A DNA stretch of 5,465 nucleotides from Deltaproteobacteria bacterium (GTDB lineage Bacteria; Desulfobacterota; Desulfobacteria; Desulfobacterales; ETH-SRB1): assembly GCA_019309665.1 (NCBI GenBank), contig JAFDFV010000137.1, positions 1-5,465 on the forward strand, read 5' to 3'. The position numbers were made by a program, and so were the translations under genes. Below the pieces are notes generated by a model, which was given only the letters and a program-made list of their open reading frames with translations, searched no databases and was not told the DNA's origin. Positions 1 to 5,465 of this stretch are shown here, one piece after another. Position 1 is the first letter of the stretch. The number at the start of each line of letters is the position of its first letter.

Positions 1-707
1 GAAGCTGTCAAAGGAATTTTGGTTTTTTGTGCGAATTCTGTAAGCTCTTTTGAAGCTTTTGAAAGAACAACTCCGCCTCCGGCAAAAATAACCGGTCTTT
101 TGGCATCCTTTATAAGACTTGCTGCTTTGCTAAGTTGCCTGATATTTGGCTTATACGTAGGATTGTAAGACTTTAAATGAATCTTTTTTATCGGCGTATA
201 ATCAACCTTGGTTGCTGCGACATTCTTGGGGATATCTATCAGAACAGGTCCCGGACGTCCTGACTGGGCAATATAAAAAGCTTCTTTAACAACCCTTGCC
301 AGATCTTTAGTATCTCTAACAAGGTAATTGTGCTTTGTGCATGGCCTTGTTATCCCAACAATATCCACTTCCTGAAAAGCATCGTTTCCAATAAGCTGAG
401 TGGGAACCTGGCCGGTAAATATAACAATTGGAATTGAATCCATATAGGCGGACGCTATTCCAGTAACTGTATTGGTTGCTCCAGGACCGGAAGTAACAAG
501 AACGACGCCCACCCCGCCGCTGGCTCTTGCATAACCGTCAGCAGCATGTACGGCCCCTTGTTCATGGCGCACAAGAACATGATGTATATCGGTCTTAGCA
601 AGTTCATCATAGATATCTATGACAGCGCCACCCGGAAATCCAAAAATAGTTTTTACACCTTCTTCCTTTAGTACTTCCATAAGGATTTGTGCACCTGTAA
701 GTTTCAT
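1..707 (-). CDS. ilvB: Acetolactate synthase large subunit, N-terminal part (runs off the left edge)
   Basis: Thiamine-diphosphate enzyme of the acetohydroxyacid synthase family. It condenses two pyruvates to acetolactate, or pyruvate with 2-oxobutyrate to acetohydroxybutyrate, the first common step of Val/Leu/Ile synthesis, in the cytoplasm. I translated 235 codons from ATG at 707; the family is usually about 560-600 residues, so roughly 40% is visible. Visible landmarks are FGFPGGAV (22-29), VRHEQGAVHAADGYARASG (46-64) with the presumed catalytic glutamate E49 that activates the cofactor, TSGPGATN (72-79), and the start of the central domain with RPVIFAGGGV. The ATG is preceded by AAAGGA (717-722, read on the minus strand) at good spacing. 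It lies 206 bases after the ilvD stop with a palindromic repeat between. The regulatory subunit ilvN, if present, would lie further left. The reading frame is intact throughout. Confidence 0.95.
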   Translation of the reverse strand, partial: MKLTGAQILMEVLKEEGVKTIFGFPGGAVIDIYDELAKTDIHHVLVRHEQGAVHAADGYARASGGVGVVLVTSGPGATNTVTGIASAYMDSIPIVIFTGQVPTQLIGNDAFQEVDIVGITRPCTKHNYLVRDTKDLARVVKEAFYIAQSGRPGPVLIDIPKNVAATKVDYTPIKKIHLKSYNPTYKPNIRQLSKAASLIKDAKRPVIFAGGGVVLSKASKELTEFAQKTKIPLTA

Positions 708-913
708 GATAAAATTTCCTTTCAATTTGCGGGTTGTAAATTAAGTGCCTAAAGTGAGCTAAAGTATATTAAAGTGCCTAAAGTTAAGGAATGCGCTTTC
801 GGCGCTACCAGTTTTAATTTTTTTACCATACAACTTTGCTCACTTTATTTCCGGAACTTTAGGCACTTTAGGCACTGTCTTTCTTTTTTAGCTCACTTTA
901 GGCACTGTCTTTA
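708..913. repeat. Nested palindromic repeat element filling the ilvD-ilvB gap
   Basis: The gap is built from 9-10 base units such as AAGTGCCTA and AAGTGAGCTA on the left (743-790) and their complements on the right (855-912). Two perfect inverted repeats are nested. The outer one is 20 bp (744-763 with 887-906) and the inner one is 16 bp (770-785 with 855-870). Inside them lie a short GGAA/TTCC pair (788-791 with 849-852) and a GCGC-TTTCG-GCGC hairpin (793-805). A 19-base direct repeat occurs at 864-882 and 894-912, exactly 30 bases apart, and the second copy ends one base from the ilvD stop codon (914-916). No credible coding sequence is present. Because ilvB appears to depend on read-through from ilvD, this element would be transcribed and could fold into a long stem. 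Its origin (MITE, REP-like or other non-autonomous element) is inference. Confidence 0.8.
717..722 (-). promoter_or_regulatory. Ribosome binding site of ilvB
   Basis: On the minus strand AAAGGA stands 9 bases before the ATG at 707. It supports that start, and it lies outside the palindromic repeat, so the repeat need not block ilvB translation directly. Confidence 0.7.
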
Positions 914-2584
914 CTACTTTACAATTGCTCCATCGCTGGCAGATGAAACCATGCGAGCGTATCTGGCCATATAGCCATGGGTTATCTTTGGTTCCGGAGG
1001 AGACCACTTTGATAATCTGTTTTGTATCTCTTCTTCAGATACTTTGAGCGTTATGTTTTTTTCGGGAATATCTATAGAAATCAGATCACCTTCCTGTATA
1101 ATTGCAATAGGCCCGCCCTGCATAGCTTCAGGAGAAATATGTCCTATTGCAGCACCCCTTGTGCCACCGGAAAAACGGCCGTCTGTAAGAAGTGCGACAT
1201 GAGCGTCCAGTTTCATACCTGCAATTGCCGAAGTCGGAGTCAACATTTCGCGCATACCAGGACCGCCCCTTGGTCCCTCATAGCGGATTACAATAACATC
1301 TCCTTTTTTTATTTTGTTCTCCATTATTGCTTTACCGGCATCTTCTTCTGAATCAAACACTCTGGCAGGGCCTTCATGGCATAACATTTCATCAAGAACC
1401 GCTGATTGTTTTACAACACATCCATCCGGGGCAAGGTTGCCGAACATTATAGCAAGTCCGCCCTGGGAGTGATAGGGATTGTCGATTGAACGAATTACAT
1501 TATTGTCCAGTATTATTTTATCCCTGGTGTTTTCGCCAACTGTTTTGCCTGTTACTGTAATACATTCATTATTAATAAGTCCGGCTCCGGATAATTCCTT
1601 TATAACCGCACTTATTCCACCGGCACGGTTTAAGTCTTCCAGATGATCTTTTCCGCCAGGACTTAAGGAACAGAGGTGAGGTGTAACCTTGCTTATTTCG
1701 TTAATCAGATTGAGATCTATTTCTACTCCAGCTTCTTTTGCTAAAGCTGTAAGATGCAGTACGGTATTTGTAGAGCAGCCCAATGCCATATCAATGGTGA
1801 GCGCATTTTTAAAGGCTTTTTCCGTCATGATTTTTTTTGGTGTAATATTTTTTTCAAGAAGGCTTATGATCTGCATCCCGGCTTCCTTGGCAAGACGGAT
1901 TCGAGCGGCCATAACCGCGGGTATTGTTCCATTGCCGGGCAAACCCATCCCTATAGCTTCTGTCAGACAGTTCATAGAGTTGGCAGTAAACATACCGGCA
2001 CAGGATCCGCAAGTGGGGCAGGCGGCATCCTCAATTGCAGACAGCTCTTTTTCAGTCATTTTTCCGGAAAGCACCGCACCAACAGATTCAAAGACAGTGA
2101 CAAGATCTATTTTTTCAGAGCCGGCTTTTTCAGGATGCTCTCCGGCAAGCATCGGACCTCCGCTTATCACAATGGTTGGGATGTTTAGACGTGCGGCAGC
2201 CATAAGCATCCCTGGAACAATTTTGTCACAATTTGTAACCATTATCATTGCATCAAATGCATGAGCAACAGCCATAACCTCTATGGAGTCGGCAATCAGC
2301 TCTCTGCTGCCGAGGGAGTATTTCATGCCTGTATGATTCATGGCAATGCCGTCGCAAACACCAATGGTTCCGAATTCAATCGGAGTACCGCCTGCCATGT
2401 AAACTCCAGCCTTTACAGCTTCAACAATTTTATCAAGATGTATATGGCCGGGGATGATGCTGTTTGTTGAGTCGGCAATACCTATGAGAGGCCTGTTAAT
2501 TTCAGAATCCGTATATCCCATTGCCTTAAAAAGACTGCGGTGTGGGGCTCTTTCAATACCTTTTTTTGCATTATCACTTTTCAT
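914..2584 (-). CDS. ilvD: Dihydroxy-acid dehydratase
   Basis: Iron-sulfur enzyme that dehydrates 2,3-dihydroxy-isovalerate and 2,3-dihydroxy-3-methylvalerate to the 2-oxo acids, the penultimate step of Val and Ile synthesis, in the cytoplasm. The 556 residues are full length for the shorter bacterial/archaeal IlvD group (the E. coli enzyme is 616). Family signatures appear in order: PGHIHLD (45-51), GVCDGIAMNHTGM (75-87), TNCDKIVPGM (117-126), CPTCGSCAGMFTANSMNCL (189-207), GCSTNTVLHL (269-278), RYEGPRGGPGM (434-444) and DGRFSGGTRG (468-477). C119 and C192 are the likely cluster ligands; D78, D120, K121 and E436 fit the magnesium site; S472 fits the catalytic serine. Position 46 is Gly where the [2Fe-2S] group has Cys, so this is the E. 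coli-like version. The start has GGAGA seven bases upstream. It is the first structural gene after an attenuator-like leader. Confidence 0.97.
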   Translation of the reverse strand: MKSDNAKKGIERAPHRSLFKAMGYTDSEINRPLIGIADSTNSIIPGHIHLDKIVEAVKAGVYMAGGTPIEFGTIGVCDGIAMNHTGMKYSLGSRELIADSIEVMAVAHAFDAMIMVTNCDKIVPGMLMAAARLNIPTIVISGGPMLAGEHPEKAGSEKIDLVTVFESVGAVLSGKMTEKELSAIEDAACPTCGSCAGMFTANSMNCLTEAIGMGLPGNGTIPAVMAARIRLAKEAGMQIISLLEKNITPKKIMTEKAFKNALTIDMALGCSTNTVLHLTALAKEAGVEIDLNLINEISKVTPHLCSLSPGGKDHLEDLNRAGGISAVIKELSGAGLINNECITVTGKTVGENTRDKIILDNNVIRSIDNPYHSQGGLAIMFGNLAPDGCVVKQSAVLDEMLCHEGPARVFDSEEDAGKAIMENKIKKGDVIVIRYEGPRGGPGMREMLTPTSAIAGMKLDAHVALLTDGRFSGGTRGAAIGHISPEAMQGGPIAIIQEGDLISIDIPEKNITLKVSEEEIQNRLSKWSPPEPKITHGYMARYARMVSSASDGAIVK

Positions 2585-2591
2585 TTGAGAA

Positions 2592-2596
2592 TCTCC
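2592..2596 (-). promoter_or_regulatory. Ribosome binding site of ilvD
   Basis: GGAGA on the minus strand, 7 bases before the ATG at 2584. It fixes this start and lies only a few bases past the terminator hairpin, so terminated transcripts would lack it. Confidence 0.85.
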
Positions 2597-2601
2597 ATAA
2601 T

Positions 2602-2644
2602 AAAAAATCCGTTATTAGCTTTTTTGGCTGATAACGGATTTTTT
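2602..2644 (-). terminator. Intrinsic terminator in the ilvD leader (attenuator 3:4 hairpin)
   Basis: A perfect 14-bp stem pairs 2602-2615 with 2631-2644, and it extends inward by four more pairs including one G-U (2616-2619 with 2627-2630). The small loop is U/A rich. Read on the minus strand, the GC-containing stem ends in a run of six T immediately before the ilvD ribosome binding site. The stem also has a T-run on the plus strand, so it could act in both directions, but no plus-strand gene leads into it. A terminator placed between the leader peptide and ilvD is the expected 3:4 structure of transcription attenuation. Confidence 0.9.
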
Positions 2645-2735
2645 AGGTTTGGTTAATTTAATTTCGCAGTTATCAGCCCATTTTCTCGTGACAGGATAAT
2701 ACACCTACAACGAGTATGCTAATTAGACCAATAAC
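2602..2735 (-). promoter_or_regulatory. Ribosome-mediated transcription attenuator of the ilv operon
   Basis: Four segments, read on the minus strand, form the classical set. Segment 1 (2735-2726, GTTATTGGTC) lies within the Leu/Ile/Val codons of the leader. Segment 2 (2678-2669, GGCTGATAAC) contains the leader stop codon. Segment 3 (2635-2626, GTTATCAGCC) is in the 5' arm of the terminator. Segment 4 (2619-2602) is its 3' arm. Segments 2 and 3 pair perfectly over 10 bp, segments 1 and 2 pair over 10 positions with three G-U pairs, and segments 3 and 4 form the terminator. A ribosome stalled at the branched-chain codons would leave 2 free to pair with 3 (read-through). One that reaches the stop would cover 2 and let 3:4 form (termination). 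The pairings are seen in the sequence; the regulatory behaviour is inferred from the known trp/his/ilv mechanism. Confidence 0.85.
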
Positions 2736-2762
2736 GATTAGTTCGGTTGTTTTTTTTGTCAT
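2673..2762 (-). CDS. Branched-chain leader peptide (ilvL-like), 29 residues
   Basis: A short ORF starts at ATG (2762-2760) with AGGTAG a few bases upstream and ends at TGA (2675-2673). Residues 8-22 read LIVIGLISILVVGVL: twelve of fifteen are Leu, Ile or Val, using a mixture of codons for all three. The N-terminus is MTKKTTE and the C-terminus is SCHEKMG. The last branched-chain codon is seven codons before the stop, far enough that a stalled ribosome should not cover the antiterminator segment beginning at the final Gly codon. Its likely role is as a sensor whose translation, not its product, matters for ilvD-ilvB expression. It is analogous to the enterobacterial ilv leaders; homology is not claimed. 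An alternative is a tiny lipoprotein: the hydrophobic run followed by LSC resembles a lipobox. However, the context of terminator and pairing segments favours the leader reading. Confidence 0.85.
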   Translation of the reverse strand: MTKKTTELIVIGLISILVVGVLSCHEKMG

Positions 2763-2788
2763 GTTAACTACCTGAATTTAATTTAAGG

Positions 2789-2816
2789 TTGACACGTAAC
2801 AATCTGAATTAAGAAT
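2789..2816 (+). promoter_or_regulatory. Putative plus-strand promoter overlapping the ilv promoter
   Basis: A second perfect TTGACA (2789-2794) lies on the plus strand, with AAGAAT (2811-2816, four of six consensus bases) after 16 bases. If used, it starts near 2823 and would give the helicase gene a leader of about 150 bases. It occupies the same DNA as the minus-strand promoter. A rival candidate nearer the gene is TTGAAA (2915-2920) with TGTAAT (2936-2941), but its 15-base spacer is short. Confidence 0.35.
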
Positions 2817-2821
2817 GTCAA
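2793..2821 (-). promoter_or_regulatory. Putative promoter of the ilv leader-ilvD-ilvB operon
   Basis: On the minus strand a perfect TTGACA (-35) lies at 2821-2816. Seventeen bases later is TACGTG (2798-2793), a poor match to the -10 consensus. The predicted start near 2786 would give about 24 bases of untranslated RNA before the leader peptide ATG, a natural distance for an attenuator. The -35 box is convincing; the weak -10 means an activator or a different register is possible. Confidence 0.45.
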
Positions 2822-2918
2822 GCATTTTGTAACCTATACCACAATTTCTTTATGGTTATGGCCGATTCTCTCCACTAACCAAAATCTTTGGCAATTTCGA
2901 GCCGGAGAAAATGCTTGA
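2818..2918. repeat. Inverted repeat and inner hairpin upstream of the helicase gene
   Basis: TCAAGCATTTT (2818-2828) is the exact reverse complement of AAAATGCTTGA (2908-2918), 79 bases apart. Inside it TGGTTA (2853-2858) can pair with TAACCA (2876-2881). The arms could bring the helicase leader RNA into a stem, or could be binding sites. Apart from these repeats and the promoter candidates, the stretch 2763-2975 shows no gene. Confidence 0.45.
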
Positions 2919-2975
2919 AAAATCGCAGGAGCGGTTGTAATCTTTTATAAAATTATTAAGGCAGGCATTTTTGAA

Positions 2976-5381
2976 ATGGCTAAGACAAAAGCACAAAAAC
3001 ACAAAGCAAAGAGAAAGGAAAAACAGAAACAACGTCGAATCAAGAATTCCCTGGCTTTTCAGAAGGAAAAGGCCGACTTTTTGTTCAATGAATCTCTGTG
3101 GCTCAGGGATCAGGGAAAGTTTGAGGAGGCACTTTCTTATGCTGAAAAGGCCCTCAGATTAGATCCGAAAAATAAAGAGATACTCCATGAAATGGGGTAT
3201 CTCGGTTATCGTGTGGGCAGGGCCGACGTGGAGATTAAAGCGCTTCTTGGGCTTCACGACAACGGATTCATAGAGAATGAACAGATGCCGGGTTTGTGCA
3301 TTCTTCTGGAAAAGGAGGGAAGATATGAACGCGCATTAAATATAGCGGAAGAAACCCTGCCTCTTATCTCCCAAATGAAGATTCGTAATAAAAAAACGAT
3401 CCGGGCGGATATTGTTCAAATCCAGAAGCGCTGCAAGCTTTGTTTGAAAATCAAACAAAACGGGGCAGCCGGCAGCGCCCAGGCTGATGTCCGTCCGCCT
3501 CGTCTGAGCGAGAAAAAGCGGTCTGCCGTTACGAGCCCCAAACGAACAGACAGAGAGAAGACGCGGCCACGCATTCCGGAACCAGTTGAGGCATCAGCCC
3601 CTCCCAAAAAGAAAACATATCCCGAATTTCGTACAAACCCAGCCTCTTTCCCTGAAATACCAGTATCGATCAATCTCAATTCACCAGCTTTCGAACAAGC
3701 TCTGGCTCACGGGCAATTTACCTCTTTTGAACGCTATGAACTCACTCTTGAAGGCTATCAGATACGCTTTAAAGAGTCTTTCGAAAATCTCATCTGTTTC
3801 AACAACATTCAAGATGTTCGCTCATTATGGTATCAGGAGGAGACGGCCAGAAAGGTGCTGAAGAGCTTTCGTGGCAGAGCACTGCTGTCGGATGAGGTGG
3901 GACTTGGGAAGACCATCGAGGCATTGATCGTATTTAAGGAATACATTCAGCGTGGTATGGTAAAGAGCGCTTTGATTCTTACACCAACTCCTCTTGTGAG
4001 CCAGTGGCAGGGAGAATTGAAAACAAAATTCGGGCTTGATATCCCTTCCACAGATGATCCGGATTATCGTATGAAAGGGCTTTCTTTTTGGAAAGAGCCC
4101 TTTGTTTTGGCGTCCATCAACCTTGCAAAGTCAAAGAATAACTTTTCGGTGGTGACGGAAAGAGAATACGATATGGTCATTGTAGATGAAGCCCACCACC
4201 TCAAGAATCGCAATACACTTAACTGGAAACTTGTCAATGCTCTGAAAAAAAGGTTTTTGCTTCTTCTTACAGCTACCCCTGTGGAAAACAACTTGATGGA
4301 GCTCTATAATCTCGTTACTCTCCTAAAACCGGGCCAGTTGAAAACAGCTTTGGAATTTCGCAAAGAGTTTATGACCCGCGGGGATCCCACAGACCCCCAA
4401 AACCGCAGCAAGCTTAAAGAACTTCTTGGTCAGGTCATGATCCGAAATACCAGGGCATTGGCAAAGATTGACATACCTCCACGATTCGCTCAGACCATCA
4501 AGCTCGATCCAGATAAAAATGAAAACGAACTCTACGAAAGAATCTCTGTACTGGTGCAGAATATCAACAAGACAAACGGCACAGGCCATAAACTGCTGCT
4601 TAAGAATCTATTAGAAGAAGCGGGTTCTTCTCCACGCGCCGTTAGTCTCACCCTTTCCCGTGTTCTCGCCAAAAAGGACCTCTTGCTTGAACAGGAAAAG
4701 GAGATTCGGGCCATCAACAATCTGTGCCGCTCACTGGATCATACCCGCAAAAACAAGTTTCTCCTCAAACTGATACGATCGTCACCAGGGAAAAAGATCA
4801 TCTTTGTCAAGTACCTTGGCACACTGGATCATATATCTGATTTTCTCTCCTGGGAAGAGATTCCCCATGCACTTTTTCACGGCAGCATGAACAATCGGAA
4901 AAAGGATGAACAGATTAAGAGTTTCAGGGAAGACAAGGATGTCCTCGTAACCACGGAGGTCGGAGGCGAGGGTCGCAATCTCCAGTTTTGCCATCAGATG
5001 GTCAACTATGATCTCCCCTGGAATCCTATGAAAATCGAACAGCGGATCGGACGTATCCACCGTATCGGGCAGGAAAAAGAAGTGATGATTTACAACCTGT
5101 GCGCTACTGGCAGTGTGGAAGACTATATTCTTGAGGTGCTGGATAAGAAGATCAATATGTTTGAAATGGTAATCGGTGAAATTGATATGATCATGGGAAG
5201 AGTCAAGGGCGAGCAGGAGTTTTCTGACATGGTCTATGGCATCTGGATCAATTCATCCTCTGAAAAAGAAAGACAAGAGTCTTTTGATCAACTCGCGAGC
5301 AGACTGAAGAGCTCCAAAACTCTTTATAAAAAGACCAAAGAACTGGATGAAAAACTATTTGGGGAAAACTATGAGCTTTAA
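2976..5381 (+). CDS. SNF2-type helicase/ATPase with basic N-terminal tail and TPR-like repeats
   Basis: This 801-residue protein has the full set of SNF2 (superfamily 2) motifs: DEVGLGKT Walker A (306-313), LTPTPLVSQW (335-344), VDEAHH Walker B (403-408), LLTATPVEN (430-438), LFHGSMNN (633-640), TTEVGGEGRNLQF (659-671) and QRIGRIHRIGQ (689-699). It should be an active nucleic-acid-dependent ATPase/translocase remodelling protein-DNA or RNA complexes. Ahead of the motor come a tail with 11 Lys/Arg among the first 21 residues, three helical TPR-like repeats (about 33-66, 67-101 and 102-135; the first is canonical), and a basic Pro/Ser-rich linker (about 165-222). There is a single CxxC pair (C153, C156), not enough for a zinc finger. 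The ATG is the first start after an in-frame TGA at 2916; its ribosome site (AAGGCAGG, 2958-2965) is modest. The 3' end overlaps the next gene. The specific biological role is not recognised. Confidence 0.9.
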   Translation: MAKTKAQKHKAKRKEKQKQRRIKNSLAFQKEKADFLFNESLWLRDQGKFEEALSYAEKALRLDPKNKEILHEMGYLGYRVGRADVEIKALLGLHDNGFIENEQMPGLCILLEKEGRYERALNIAEETLPLISQMKIRNKKTIRADIVQIQKRCKLCLKIKQNGAAGSAQADVRPPRLSEKKRSAVTSPKRTDREKTRPRIPEPVEASAPPKKKTYPEFRTNPASFPEIPVSINLNSPAFEQALAHGQFTSFERYELTLEGYQIRFKESFENLICFNNIQDVRSLWYQEETARKVLKSFRGRALLSDEVGLGKTIEALIVFKEYIQRGMVKSALILTPTPLVSQWQGELKTKFGLDIPSTDDPDYRMKGLSFWKEPFVLASINLAKSKNNFSVVTEREYDMVIVDEAHHLKNRNTLNWKLVNALKKRFLLLLTATPVENNLMELYNLVTLLKPGQLKTALEFRKEFMTRGDPTDPQNRSKLKELLGQVMIRNTRALAKIDIPPRFAQTIKLDPDKNENELYERISVLVQNINKTNGTGHKLLLKNLLEEAGSSPRAVSLTLSRVLAKKDLLLEQEKEIRAINNLCRSLDHTRKNKFLLKLIRSSPGKKIIFVKYLGTLDHISDFLSWEEIPHALFHGSMNNRKKDEQIKSFREDKDVLVTTEVGGEGRNLQFCHQMVNYDLPWNPMKIEQRIGRIHRIGQEKEVMIYNLCATGSVEDYILEVLDKKINMFEMVIGEIDMIMGRVKGEQEFSDMVYGIWINSSSEKERQESFDQLASRLKSSKTLYKKTKELDEKLFGENYEL

Positions 5382-5465
5382 GCCTGATCAAGAGATAGAA
5401 CACTTTGTCTGTCGATTCTTTGAAACGTACGGAGCGGTGCTGGAAGAGAATGGTAAAGAATTCGA
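5371..5465 (+). CDS. Start of an unknown gene overlapping the helicase (runs off the right edge)
   Basis: An ATG at 5371, in the +1 frame relative to the helicase, opens a frame that continues to the window end (31 complete codons). It overlaps the last 11 bases of the helicase, including its TAA, a layout typical of translational coupling. A purine-rich GGGGAAA lies just upstream at 5361-5367 and can serve as a ribosome binding site. The visible protein begins MSFKPDQEIEHFV and continues through FFETYGAVLEENGKEF. It has no signal peptide or membrane segment and looks like the soluble, acidic start of a cytoplasmic protein. I do not recognise the family from so little. Its position implies a partner of the SNF2 helicase, which is inference. 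Confidence 0.75.
   Translation, partial: MSFKPDQEIEHFVCRFFETYGAVLEENGKEF

Noticed and set aside
743..912. CRISPR array
   Set aside because: The repeat units are 9-10 bases, inverted as well as direct, and have no unique spacers of constant length.
774..974. Plus-strand 66-codon frame across the ilvD-ilvB gap
   Set aside because: It is made of the palindromic repeat units and the end of ilvD read backwards, with no ribosome site and no protein-like pattern.
1689..2264. Long plus-strand frames opposite ilvD (also 1754-2188, 1022-1351, 2261-2470)
   Set aside because: They lie antisense to a full-length ilvD with intact family motifs; their translations have no recognisable domain.
2602..2762. 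T-box riboswitch controlling ilvD
   Set aside because: The leader between the promoter candidate and the terminator is only about 140 bases, has no recognisable T-box core, and instead contains a leader ORF that explains the terminator.
2911..2940. Nine-codon ORF (MLEKSQERL) just before the helicase, with GGAG upstream
   Set aside because: It could be a tiny leader, but it shows no codon bias, terminator or alternative pairing, so there is no basis for a function.
2971..3162. Alternative frame overlapping the helicase start
   Set aside because: It begins at a TTG five bases before the real ATG and gives an arginine-rich shadow of the lysine-rich tail; the helicase frame is clearly the coding one.
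3426..3444. Zinc finger in the helicase linker (CKLC)
   Set aside because: Only one CxxC pair is present and no second pair of Cys/His follows nearby.
4064..5060. Minus-strand frames opposite the helicase (4064-4291, 4323-4589, 4532-4720, 4782-5060; also 3416-3679)
   Set aside because: Antisense shadows of conserved SNF2 motifs, with no ribosome sites or domain signals.

Overview
The window looks like the chromosome of a moderately AT-rich Gram-negative bacterium. A member of the Desulfobacterota or a related lineage is my best guess, from the style of the Ilv proteins and the repeat-rich intergenic DNA; no marker gene fixes the taxonomy.

Left half, all on the minus strand: a branched-chain amino acid operon read right to left. 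A 29-codon leader peptide (2673-2762) is packed with Leu, Ile and Val codons. It is followed by a strong intrinsic terminator (2602-2644), then ilvD (914-2584, dihydroxy-acid dehydratase, complete), a 206-base gap, and the first 235 codons of ilvB (1-707, acetolactate synthase large subunit, cut by the window edge). Three short segments of the leader RNA can pair in the mutually exclusive 1:2, 2:3 and 3:4 pattern of classical ribosome-mediated attenuation. The stop codon of the leader lies inside segment 2 and the hungry codons lie upstream, so the operon is probably switched by the supply of charged branched-chain tRNAs. IlvB makes acetolactate or acetohydroxybutyrate and IlvD performs the dehydration two steps later, so one switch would control both.

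The ilvD-ilvB gap (708-913) is filled by a nested palindromic repeat built from short AAGTGCCTA / TTTAGGCAC-type units, which begins directly after the ilvD stop codon. It resembles a small non-autonomous repeat element transcribed within the operon.

The divergent region (2763-2975) holds two TTGACA boxes facing each other, plausibly overlapping divergent promoters, plus inverted repeats upstream of the right-hand gene.

Right half, plus strand: a complete 801-residue SNF2-type helicase/ATPase (2976-5381) with a very basic N-terminal tail and TPR-like repeats. A second gene starts inside its last codons (5371 onward) and leaves the window after 31 codons. The tight overlap suggests a translationally coupled two-gene (or larger) helicase operon of unknown function, possibly defence or nucleic-acid maintenance. 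That role is inference only; the partner must be read outside this window.
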